NCBI GenBank assembly: GCA_002336475.1 | Contig: DDCX01000041.1 | Span: 27,874-61,578, forward strand | Direction: 5' to 3' | DNA: 33,705 nucleotides | Source of the DNA: Flavobacteriales bacterium UBA1995 | GTDB taxonomy: Bacteria > Bacteroidota > Bacteroidia > Flavobacteriales_D > Sanyastnellaceae | Part shown: piece by piece, positions 7,449-15,128 of the stretch | How the letters are laid out: each line of letters begins with the position of its first letter | How positions within the stretch are numbered: position 1 is the first letter of the stretch | The notes under the pieces: model-generated | Told to the model about the DNA's origin: nothing | Seen by the model: the letters and a program-made list of their open reading frames with translations, nothing else | Databases searched by the model: none | Made by a program: the position numbers and the translations under genes

Positions 7449-10400
7449 ATGGAAACAAAGCCATGTCACTTCCTCTTACGGTTGACCCTGGTTTTAGGTT
7501 TCTTGAGCTCCATTGTCCCCGGTGCTTTTGCGCAATTCACCTATGATTGGCCGGAGCACAGTGCGCTTTCTGAAGGCCAATGGGTGAAGCTGGCGACTGT
7601 TCGGACCGGTTTTCACAAGGTCGACGCCAACTTGATCTCCAGTCTCGGCTTGAATCCGGCAGAGGTCAACCCCGGCCAGCTCAACCTGTACGGTCACGGT
7701 GGAGATGCGCTGCCGATAGACAATGCCGAGCCCCGGCCCTTGGATTTGGTGCCGGTTCCCATCGAAATGGTGGATGATGGCGACAACCAGTTTGACGGCA
7801 ACGACCACTTCATTTTTCTGGGCAACGGTCCAGAGCAGTGGGATTTCGACGGTGTCACAGGTAAATGGCGCCACGTTTTAAATCCCTGGTCAGACACAGC
7901 TTGGTATTATTTACGGGTTGACGACCCAAGCCCGGTGCGGGTGACCAATGCGCCAACCCTCAGCGGTGATGTTGACACCGTTTTGGTGGAGACCGATTTC
8001 CACTTGTTTCACGAATTGGAGCAAAGCACAATCATCCGTTCGGGACGGAACTTTTTTGGTGAAGTGTTTGACCAAAACCCAACGCACACCATTCCATTTC
8101 AGGTGCCAGATGTGGTGGCCAAGACTGCCCAGGTCGAGGTCAAACTCATGGGCAGGTCTGTGGGAGCAGTCAGCCCATACACGGTGTCCTTGGGTGACAG
8201 CAGCTGGACCATTACCCCGTCAGTTACGGGTGCTCAATCGCACACGCCGCAAGCCCAAGTTGGCAGTGGTTACTGGGATTGGTTGCCTTCGTCAGAAGTG
8301 GTTCAGGTGGGCATCAGCTTGGACGCGCAAGTGGCCGATGCCAAAGGCTGGTTGGACTACATCCGCTTGATCGGGACGCGACAAGCTTCAATGTCGGGTT
8401 CCACCCAGCAAGAGTTCATGCGCGCTGAGGCTGCATTGCCAGGACAAATTGTAGAGTGGTCCCTGGCTGAAGCGCAATCGGTTCAGCGCATTTGGGACGT
8501 CACCGATCCCCAGTCGCCCATTTCCATCCCGTTTGCGGTGGAGGGCAGCAATGCCCGGTTTAGGGTCACTTACGATGAGGTGCGGTCATTCAGGGCCGGA
8601 ACGGGCTCTGGATTCTACACGCCCACTCCGATCGGCCCGGTGCAAAACACCGATGTCCACGGTATTCCTCAGGTAGACTTGGTGGTGATTACGCCTCCAG
8701 CTTTGCGCGAGGCGGCGGACAGTTTGGCGGCCATTCATTTTGCAGAAGGGTTAAGTGTTGCGGTGCTGGAGCCTTCCTTCATCTACGATTGTTTCAGTTC
8801 TGGAAGGGTTGATCCTACGGCATTCAAAATGCTCATGAAGATGCTCTATGACCGTGCTGAAGGCAATCCCACTTTGCAGCCGAGGTACTTGCAATTGTTT
8901 GGCGACGGCACCTATCTCAACCGCAACTTGCCGAGAAACGGCAACCTGCTGGTTTCGTTTCAAAGTGCCCAAAGCCACACGCCGACCCAGAGCTATGTCA
9001 CCGACGATTACTTCGGCTTTCTGTCGGGCACGGCATCCGAACGTTTGACCGACACTTTGGCCATAGGCGTAGGCCGGATCCCAGCCAGCACATTGTCAGA
9101 AGCTTGGGATGCTGTAGGCAAAGTTTCTGCCTATTTAGGTGGCAATCCCGATCCCGATGGGGCGGCCTGCCTCACCGCTGGGCTGCCAGGATCTGAAGAG
9201 GGCAATCCCTATGGACCGTGGCGCAACCGGGTTTGCTTTGTGGCCGACGACTTTGACGGCAACAGCGGCGCCACTGAAACGGGACACACCGTTTACAGCA
9301 TCGGCCATGCTGAAGGCCTGGAAGAAGGACATGGCGCCTTTGACCTCAAGCGGATTTTTATGGATGCCTACCCTCAAGTGGCGACACCGGGTGGAGAGCG
9401 CTATCCAGAAGTTGAAATGGCGATTGACAGGCAGGTACGCGAAGGTGCCCTGTTGATCAATTACATCGGCCATGGCGGGGAACGTGGTTGGGCGCATGAA
9501 AGGGTGCTCAACACCTCAACCATTGGTGCTTGGGACAACCTGGACCGCATGCCGTTGTTTTTCACGGCCACCTGCGAGTTGGCCCGTTTTGACGATCCCG
9601 AATTGGAGACGGCGGGGGAGATGATGGTGATGAACCCAAATGGGGGCGCGATCGCCATGATGACCACCACCCGGGTGGTGTACAGTTTTGCCAATGAGCA
9701 GCTAAATACCGCCTTTTTCGCTGTGGCCTTCGATGCACCTCCGGGAGAGCGTCAGCGGCTGGGGGACATCCTGCGCAGAACAAAAAACCACCCTTCTTCC
9801 GGGGCGTCTTCCAACAAGCGGAACTTCACTTTGCTGGGCGATGTAGCCCTCACCCTGGCCACGCCAAGCATGCAAGTCAGAACCAGTGAAGTCAATGGCG
9901 TACCCATCGACGCTTGGGCAGACACCCTCAGCGCTTTGGAGCATGTTGTGGTCAGAGGTTATGTGTCAGATGCGGGGGGCAATGTGCTGACCGATTTCAA
10001 CGGTTACGTGTATCCCACCGTGTACGATCAGAAGTCTTTGGTGACCACGCTCAACAACGATGGCGGCAGCGCCGGCGTATCCTACAGCGAATGGCGCAAC
10101 CGCATCCATGCGGGCGCTGTGACTGCAGAAGGCGGCGTATTTGAGTTCGAGTTCGTGGTGCCCAGGGACATATCATACGACCCCGCACCTGGACGCATCA
10201 GCTATTATGCTGTAGACGGGGACCTCGATGCCCATGGTTACACCGAAAACATTGTCATCGGGGGCGTCAATCCCGACGCCATTGAGGACAACGAGGGTCC
10301 GTCGATTGCCTTGTTCCTCAATGACAGCAGCTTCATCAATGGGGGGACGACAGATTCCAAGCCCGTGTTGCTGGCCTATTTACAGGATGATCAAGGCTTG

Positions 10401-10946
10401 AATACCGTGGGCAATGGGATCGGGCACGACCTCAAAATGGTGTTGGATGGTGGCAATGGTGAGGTACTCAATGAGTATTATCAAAGTGACTTGAATACCT
10501 ATCAAAGCGGCCGGGTCGTTTTTCCCATGAGCGGCATTGATGCAGGCGTTCACCAGATGGAACTCAAGGCATGGGACGTGCACAACAACAGTGCAACGGC
10601 GGTTCTGGATTTCGTGGTTGTAGAGGAATTGGAAGTGTTTTTAGAGGGGCTCGTGAACTACCCCAATCCCATGAATGGCGCGGGTACCACGTTTAGATTT
10701 GACCACAACCAAGCCTGTGTTTCTTTGGATTTACGCCTGTCCATATACGATGGAAGAGGAAACGCCGTTTGGAACGGTGAGCAGACGATGACACCCAATG
10801 GATACAGGGTTGATGGTTGGCATTGGGATGGGCGCACCGCACAAGGAAGCCCCCTCGACGCAGGCCTTTACGTGTATCGCTTGGACGTTGCAACGCCCGA
10901 GGGGCGTGAAGCATCCAAAACAGGCCGTCTGGTTCTGCTCGACTGA
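7449..10946 (+). CDS. porU: Type IX secretion system sortase PorU
   Basis: Cell-surface gingipain-like (C25) peptidase of about 1165 residues that removes C-terminal sorting domains from type IX cargo and attaches cargo to the surface. The signal peptide ends at GAFA (about residue 28). The C25 domain holds the catalytic dyad: His675 in YIGHGGERGW and Cys709 in FFTATCELARFDD, numbered from the ATG at 7449. The C-terminus from about residue 1068 (LVNYPNPMNG to the end) is a type A sorting-like domain, as in other PorU proteins. The ATG at 7449 gives the best signal peptide; the ATG at 7410 adds 13 residues and cannot be excluded. porV follows after 41 bases. PorU and PorV form the attachment complex. 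Confidence 0.94.
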   Translation: METKPCHFLLRLTLVLGFLSSIVPGAFAQFTYDWPEHSALSEGQWVKLATVRTGFHKVDANLISSLGLNPAEVNPGQLNLYGHGGDALPIDNAEPRPLDLVPVPIEMVDDGDNQFDGNDHFIFLGNGPEQWDFDGVTGKWRHVLNPWSDTAWYYLRVDDPSPVRVTNAPTLSGDVDTVLVETDFHLFHELEQSTIIRSGRNFFGEVFDQNPTHTIPFQVPDVVAKTAQVEVKLMGRSVGAVSPYTVSLGDSSWTITPSVTGAQSHTPQAQVGSGYWDWLPSSEVVQVGISLDAQVADAKGWLDYIRLIGTRQASMSGSTQQEFMRAEAALPGQIVEWSLAEAQSVQRIWDVTDPQSPISIPFAVEGSNARFRVTYDEVRSFRAGTGSGFYTPTPIGPVQNTDVHGIPQVDLVVITPPALREAADSLAAIHFAEGLSVAVLEPSFIYDCFSSGRVDPTAFKMLMKMLYDRAEGNPTLQPRYLQLFGDGTYLNRNLPRNGNLLVSFQSAQSHTPTQSYVTDDYFGFLSGTASERLTDTLAIGVGRIPASTLSEAWDAVGKVSAYLGGNPDPDGAACLTAGLPGSEEGNPYGPWRNRVCFVADDFDGNSGATETGHTVYSIGHAEGLEEGHGAFDLKRIFMDAYPQVATPGGERYPEVEMAIDRQVREGALLINYIGHGGERGWAHERVLNTSTIGAWDNLDRMPLFFTATCELARFDDPELETAGEMMVMNPNGGAIAMMTTTRVVYSFANEQLNTAFFAVAFDAPPGERQRLGDILRRTKNHPSSGASSNKRNFTLLGDVALTLATPSMQVRTSEVNGVPIDAWADTLSALEHVVVRGYVSDAGGNVLTDFNGYVYPTVYDQKSLVTTLNNDGGSAGVSYSEWRNRIHAGAVTAEGGVFEFEFVVPRDISYDPAPGRISYYAVDGDLDAHGYTENIVIGGVNPDAIEDNEGPSIALFLNDSSFINGGTTDSKPVLLAYLQDDQGLNTVGNGIGHDLKMVLDGGNGEVLNEYYQSDLNTYQSGRVVFPMSGIDAGVHQMELKAWDVHNNSATAVLDFVVVEELEVFLEGLVNYPNPMNGAGTTFRFDHNQACVSLDLRLSIYDGRGNAVWNGEQTMTPNGYRVDGWHWDGRTAQGSPLDAGLYVYRLDVATPEGREASKTGRLVLLD

Positions 10947-10969
10947 ACCATTTATCCGCACAAGCACAC

Positions 10970-10981
10970 TATTTTCGCGCC
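10970..10981 (+). promoter_or_regulatory. -7 type promoter element before porV, TATTTTCGCGCC
   Basis: This matches TAnnTTTG with C for the third T and continues CGCC. It starts 18 bases before the porV ATG. It lies in the 41-base porU-porV gap, so porV may be transcribed independently as well as together with porU. Confidence 0.45.
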
Positions 10982-10987
10982 AATCCC

Positions 10988-12256
10988 ATGGATTTACGGA
11001 AATTCCTCCCTCTCATGGCCTTTGCCTTTTTGGCAACGTTTGCGACACCCTCGCTGCTTCAGGCCCAACTGACCCAGGTAGAGACTGCAGAACAGCTGCA
11101 GCTCAATACCATCACGACTGCCGTTCCTTTTTTGATGATTGCTCCTGACAGCAGGAGTGGCGCATTGGGGGATGCAGGCGTAGCGTTGTCTCCTGATGGT
11201 GCAGCGATGGCCTGGAACCCTGCCCGCATGGCTTTTACCGACCAAACGTTTGAGGCGCATCTCGGCTATGCGCCTTGGTTGCGCCAACTGGTGGACGACA
11301 TGTCGTTGGCCTATCTCAGTGGAACGCGAAAGCTCAACAAGCGGCAAGCCATGGGCATGGCCCTTCGCTATTTTTCACTGGGTAACATCACTTTTACCGA
11401 TGTGAATGGCACCGCCATTCGGGATTTCAGCCCGAATGAATTTTCGTTTGACTTTGGATTTTCTCAGAAGTTCGGAGACAATTTTAGTGGTGGATTCACA
11501 GCGCGTTACATTCACTCAAACCTGACAGGAGGCACCAATATTTTGGGTGCCGACAGCCGCCCAGGGCGGTCTGTTGCGGTAGACGTTGGCGTGTTCCATT
11601 CCAATGACAACGTCAAGTTTGGCGACCGCGATGGCCGCATGAATTGGGGGGTGTGTATCTCCAACGTCGGCGCCAAGATGAGCTACACTGAAACGGCTGA
11701 ACGGGATTTCATCCCGACCAACCTGAAGTCCGGCGTTGCGGCGACGGTGTTTCTCGACGACTACAACAACCTGACGTTTACGCTCGATGCCAACAAACTG
11801 CTCGTCCCTACGGCACCGGCCTACGGTGAAGGCGACGATGATGACCTGATCGTCAGTGGTTTTGACCCCAATGTCGGTGTGGCTTCGGGCATTCTCCAGA
11901 GTTTCTATGATGCCCCGGGCATCGTTGAGCGCCAGGGAGACGGCTCTTACCTGATCCAACCGGGCAGCGTCCTGCGCGAGGAGTTGCGCGAAGTCAATCT
12001 CGGAGGTGGCATTGAGTACGATTACAATGGAGTTTTCGCTGTCCGAGGTGGCTATTTCTATGAGCACTTCACAAAAGGCAACAGGCAATTCATCACCTTG
12101 GGTGCGGGCATCAAGTACACGGTGTTGGACATCGACTTGAGCTATCTCATTGCGACCACCCAGCAGAATCCGTTGGCCAATACCCTGCGGTTTTCCCTGA
12201 GGTTGGCGTTTGATGACGTCGTGGGAGGCAGCAACGACGATCCTGCCAACTTCTGA
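10988..12256 (+). CDS. porV: Type IX secretion outer-membrane channel/shuttle PorV (LptO)
   Basis: Outer-membrane beta-barrel of 422 residues, FadL-like in fold. In the type IX system PorV binds the C-terminal signals of cargo leaving the SprA translocon and brings them to PorU. The signal peptide ends at LLQA (about 26). The mature N-terminal part, TAVPFLMIAPDSRSGALGDAG with DGAAMAWNPARMAF following, is highly characteristic of PorV. The rest shows alternating polar and hydrophobic strands, ending LRFSLRLAFDD. It follows porU on the same strand, a gene order also known in Flavobacterium, where gldJ is next to them. Confidence 0.95.
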   Translation: MDLRKFLPLMAFAFLATFATPSLLQAQLTQVETAEQLQLNTITTAVPFLMIAPDSRSGALGDAGVALSPDGAAMAWNPARMAFTDQTFEAHLGYAPWLRQLVDDMSLAYLSGTRKLNKRQAMGMALRYFSLGNITFTDVNGTAIRDFSPNEFSFDFGFSQKFGDNFSGGFTARYIHSNLTGGTNILGADSRPGRSVAVDVGVFHSNDNVKFGDRDGRMNWGVCISNVGAKMSYTETAERDFIPTNLKSGVAATVFLDDYNNLTFTLDANKLLVPTAPAYGEGDDDDLIVSGFDPNVGVASGILQSFYDAPGIVERQGDGSYLIQPGSVLREELREVNLGGGIEYDYNGVFAVRGGYFYEHFTKGNRQFITLGAGIKYTVLDIDLSYLIATTQQNPLANTLRFSLRLAFDDVVGGSNDDPANF

Positions 12257-12266
12257 TCCTGTCCAC

Positions 12267-12743
12267 ATGGATCTGCGCATCGGCTACGGATATGACGTTC
12301 ATCAACTGGCCGAGGGCGAAGACTTGTGGTTGGGAGGCATATTGGTCCCCAGTGATTTCGGTGCTGTCGGCCACAGCGATGCTGACGTCTTGCTCCACGT
12401 CATTTGTGATGCGCTTTTTGGGGCGCGTGCAATGGGAGACATCGGCGCACATTTTCCCGATACTGATCCGGCCTACAAAGGCATTGACAGCAAGCTGCTG
12501 CTGCGTGAAACGGTTTCAAAAGTCTGCACCGAAGGGTGGGGTGTGGTCAATGTTGACGCCACCATTTGCCTCGAAAAACCAAAGTTGCGTCCCCACATTG
12601 ACGATATGCGGCGTTGCATCTCTGGTCTGCTGAACATCAACGAGAATCGTGTGGGTGTGAAGGCCACGACCACCGAGCGTCTGGGCTTTGTTGGAACGGG
12701 GAAGGGCATCAGTGCACATGCGGTGGTGTTGTTAAGCCGTTGA
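12267..12743 (+). CDS. ispF: 2-C-methyl-D-erythritol 2,4-cyclodiphosphate synthase
   Basis: Cytosolic trimeric enzyme of the MEP isoprenoid pathway that cyclises CDP-methylerythritol 2-phosphate, releasing CMP; 158 residues, the usual length. Metal ligands are visible as Asp10 and His12 in GYDVHQ and His44 in LLHVICDAL. GHSDAD (35-40) and the C-terminal KATTTERLGFVGTGKGI also match. An open frame extends upstream into the end of porV, but the ATG at 12267 gives the standard N-terminus MDLRIGYGYDVH. The gene starts 10 bases after the porV stop and is probably read with it, though there is no functional link. Confidence 0.96.
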   Translation: MDLRIGYGYDVHQLAEGEDLWLGGILVPSDFGAVGHSDADVLLHVICDALFGARAMGDIGAHFPDTDPAYKGIDSKLLLRETVSKVCTEGWGVVNVDATICLEKPKLRPHIDDMRRCISGLLNINENRVGVKATTTERLGFVGTGKGISAHAVVLLSR

Positions 12744-12770
12744 GGTGCCTGTTCACCGAGGTTGCAAGAC

Positions 12771-12778
12771 TATATTTG
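12771..12778 (+). promoter_or_regulatory. -7 promoter element of pdhA, TATATTTG
   Basis: A perfect match to the Bacteroidota consensus TAnnTTTG, placed 28 bases before the pdhA ATG at 12799. A possible weak -33 element (TTC at 12752-12754) lies 16 bases upstream. The element supports the ATG at 12799, because the alternative GTG at 12745 lies upstream of it. Confidence 0.6.
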
Positions 12779-12798
12779 TCTCTTGCAATTTGGGCATC

Positions 12799-13854
12799 AT
12801 GACGACCACTACGCCTGCCAAGAAGACATCTTCCCGCAGTAAAGCCGCCTCCAAGAAGGCAACAAAGCCAGCCTTTACAAAGGCTACGTATGTAAAATGG
12901 CACCGCGAAATGCTGCTGATGCGCCGTTTCGAAGAACGCTGCGGCCACCTCTATATCCAGCAGAAATTCGGTGGTTTTTGCCACTTGTACATCGGACAGG
13001 AAGCGATACTTGCAGGCATGGTGAAGGCCATCAAGCCAAGCGATCGCGTGATCACCGCATACCGGGACCACGCCCATCCGCTGGTGTTGGGGACGGATCC
13101 AAAAGTGGTCATGGCCGAGCTCTACGGAAAGAGAACAGGCTCTAGCAAGGGAAAAGGAGGATCCATGCACATGTTCGACAAGGAGCGGAACCTCTTTGGA
13201 GGCCACGGCATCGTTGGGGGACAGATTGGTTTGGGCGCTGGCATCGCCTTTGCCGATAAGTACCGCAAGGAAGACCATGTGACGGTGTGTTTCTTCGGAG
13301 ACGGAGCTGCCCGCCAAGGCATGCTGCACGAGACCTTTAACATGGCGATGACGTGGAAGCTTCCGGTGATTTACGTGGTGGAGAACAACAAGTACGCCAT
13401 GGGCACCTCTGTGGAACGGACCACCAACGTCACGGACCTTGCCAAGTTGGGTGCTTCCTATGAAATGCCGGCCGAGTCTGTCGATGGCATGTCACCTGAA
13501 GCTGTAGCAGAAGCCATGAAGCGGGCCGCTGACCATTGCCGCAAAGGCGATGGGCCTTACCTCCTTGACATCCAAACCTATCGCTACAAAGGTCACTCGA
13601 TGAGCGACCCCCAGAAATACCGCACAAAGGATGAGGTTGCTGAATTCCAGCAGCGTGACCCCATTCAGCATTGCGCCAAGGTGCTCCAAGACAACAAGTG
13701 GATGACGGAAGCCCAGCTCAAAGAGGTGGACAAGGAAATCAAAGCCATTGTGGAGGAGGCGATTAAATTTGCCGAAGAGAGTCCGCTTCCAGAAAAGCAC
13801 GAGCTTTATGAGGACGTGTATGTCACTCCGGACTATCCATTTGTAAAAGACTGA
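12799..13854 (+). CDS. pdhA: Pyruvate dehydrogenase E1 component, alpha subunit
   Basis: Thiamine-diphosphate-dependent E1 alpha subunit, 351 residues, which with E1 beta decarboxylates pyruvate and acetylates the lipoyl group of E2. Landmarks include YRDHAHPL, GGSMHMFDKERN, GGHGIVGGQIGLGAG, and the thiamine diphosphate motif from GDGAARQG to VENNKYAM, plus the phosphorylation-loop-like YRYKGHSMSDP. The first 30 or so residues form a Lys/Ala/Thr-rich tail (TPAKKTSSRSKAASKKATKP) not needed for the fold. pdhC follows after 11 bases. The E1 beta gene is not adjacent, which is common in Bacteroidota. The substrate could be another 2-oxo acid, but pyruvate is the most likely. Confidence 0.93.
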   Translation: MTTTTPAKKTSSRSKAASKKATKPAFTKATYVKWHREMLLMRRFEERCGHLYIQQKFGGFCHLYIGQEAILAGMVKAIKPSDRVITAYRDHAHPLVLGTDPKVVMAELYGKRTGSSKGKGGSMHMFDKERNLFGGHGIVGGQIGLGAGIAFADKYRKEDHVTVCFFGDGAARQGMLHETFNMAMTWKLPVIYVVENNKYAMGTSVERTTNVTDLAKLGASYEMPAESVDGMSPEAVAEAMKRAADHCRKGDGPYLLDIQTYRYKGHSMSDPQKYRTKDEVAEFQQRDPIQHCAKVLQDNKWMTEAQLKEVDKEIKAIVEEAIKFAEESPLPEKHELYEDVYVTPDYPFVKD

Positions 13855-13865
13855 CTCTAGCTGAC

Positions 13866-15116
13866 ATGGCAGAAATCGTACGCATGCCCAAACTCAGTGA
13901 TACCATGACCGAAGGCGTCGTGGCTGAGTGGCATAAGAAAGTGGGTGACCAGGTTGAGTCCGGCGAAGTGCTCGCCGAAATTGAGACGGACAAGGCCACC
14001 ATGGAGTTCGAATCTTTCCAGGACGGTGTGCTGTTGCACATTGGAGTGGACAAAGGAGCTACAGCGGCCGTTGACAGCATTTTGGCCATCCTTGGGGAGG
14101 CCGGAGAAGATGTGGCAGGTTTGCTTGCTGCAGATGCAGAAGGACCAGCAGAAGCGGAAGCTCCTGCTCCAACGCCCGCTCCTGCGCCTGCTCCTGTTGC
14201 GCCAGCACCGGCTCCAGCACCCGCCCCTGCGGCAGTGGCTGCTCCCGTTGCCGCTCCAGCAGTACCCCTACCTTCTTCCAATGGGAAAATCAAGGCTTCG
14301 CCGCTTGCCGCCCGTTTGGCTGCAGAGCGCAGCATTGACCTTGGCCGAGTGACCGGAACAGGAGAAGGGGGCCGCATTGTCAAGCGCGACATTGAAGCAT
14401 ACGTCCCTGCTCCAGCCGCAGGCCTCGGAGCCGTGGAGTCTTCCACAGACACTCCGGTTTCGCAAATGCGCAAAACCATTGCGCGCAGATTGGCAGAGTC
14501 CAAGTTCACAGCGCCCCACTTTTACCTCAAGCTGTCCGTTGAAATGGACGCCGCTGTCGAGGCACGCAAGGCCATCAATGCCCAGGAGGGTGTCAAAGTG
14601 AGCTTCAACGACATGGTTGTGAAGGCCGTTTCGCTGGCCTTGAAGAAGCACCCAGCCGTCAACAGCGCTTGGATGGACACTTACATCCGCACCAACGACC
14701 ATGTGCACATTGGTGTCGCTGTAGCCGTTGAGGATGGCCTGCTTGTGCCAGTAGTGCGCCACGCAGACCGAAAGTCCCTCACAGAAATTGGGGCCGAAGT
14801 CAAAGATTTAGCAGGAAAGGCGCGCGACAAGAAGCTCCAGCCCAGCGATTGGGAAGGGAACACCTTTACGATCTCCAACCTCGGCATGTTTGGCATTGAG
14901 GACTTCACAGCCATCATCAACCCGCCAGATGCTTGCATCTTGGCAGTGGGCGGTATTGCCGATGTTCCTGTGGTCCGGGATGGTGCCGTGGTCCCAGGTA
15001 AGGTGATGAAGCTCACGTTGAGTTGTGATCACCGCGCAGTAGATGGAGCGACAGGTGCAGCCTTCCTTCAAGAGGTCAAGTCTCTGCTGGAGCACCCTGT
15101 CCGCATGCTGGCCTAA
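13866..15116 (+). CDS. pdhC: Pyruvate dehydrogenase E2, dihydrolipoamide acetyltransferase
   Basis: Core acyltransferase of the pyruvate dehydrogenase complex, transferring the acetyl group from lipoate to CoA; 416 residues. One lipoyl domain (1-80) carries the lipoylated Lys43 in EIETDKATMEFES. An Ala/Pro linker spans about 98-134. The subunit-binding domain is at 143-178 (ASPLAARLA to KRDIEAY). The catalytic domain ends with the active-site HRAVDG (His389, Asp393). Many Bacteroidota E2 proteins have two lipoyl domains; this one has one. It is co-transcribed with pdhA, and recG starts 12 bases after its stop. Confidence 0.93.
   Translation: MAEIVRMPKLSDTMTEGVVAEWHKKVGDQVESGEVLAEIETDKATMEFESFQDGVLLHIGVDKGATAAVDSILAILGEAGEDVAGLLAADAEGPAEAEAPAPTPAPAPAPVAPAPAPAPAPAAVAAPVAAPAVPLPSSNGKIKASPLAARLAAERSIDLGRVTGTGEGGRIVKRDIEAYVPAPAAGLGAVESSTDTPVSQMRKTIARRLAESKFTAPHFYLKLSVEMDAAVEARKAINAQEGVKVSFNDMVVKAVSLALKKHPAVNSAWMDTYIRTNDHVHIGVAVAVEDGLLVPVVRHADRKSLTEIGAEVKDLAGKARDKKLQPSDWEGNTFTISNLGMFGIEDFTAIINPPDACILAVGGIADVPVVRDGAVVPGKVMKLTLSCDHRAVDGATGAAFLQEVKSLLEHPVRMLA
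14157..14267 (+). repeat. Low-complexity Ala/Pro codon repeat (E2 linker)
   Basis: Repeated GCT/GCA/GCG and CCT/CCA/CCG codons encode the flexible linker between the lipoyl and subunit-binding domains. Codon choice is mixed, so it is a protein-level repeat rather than an exact DNA repeat. Confidence 0.8.
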
Positions 15117-15128
15117 TTTCCGGCCAGA

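Noticed and set aside
14157..14267. Short-period repeat considered as a CRISPR or other repeat array
   Set aside because: It is in frame within pdhC and encodes the Ala/Pro linker; there are no spacers.
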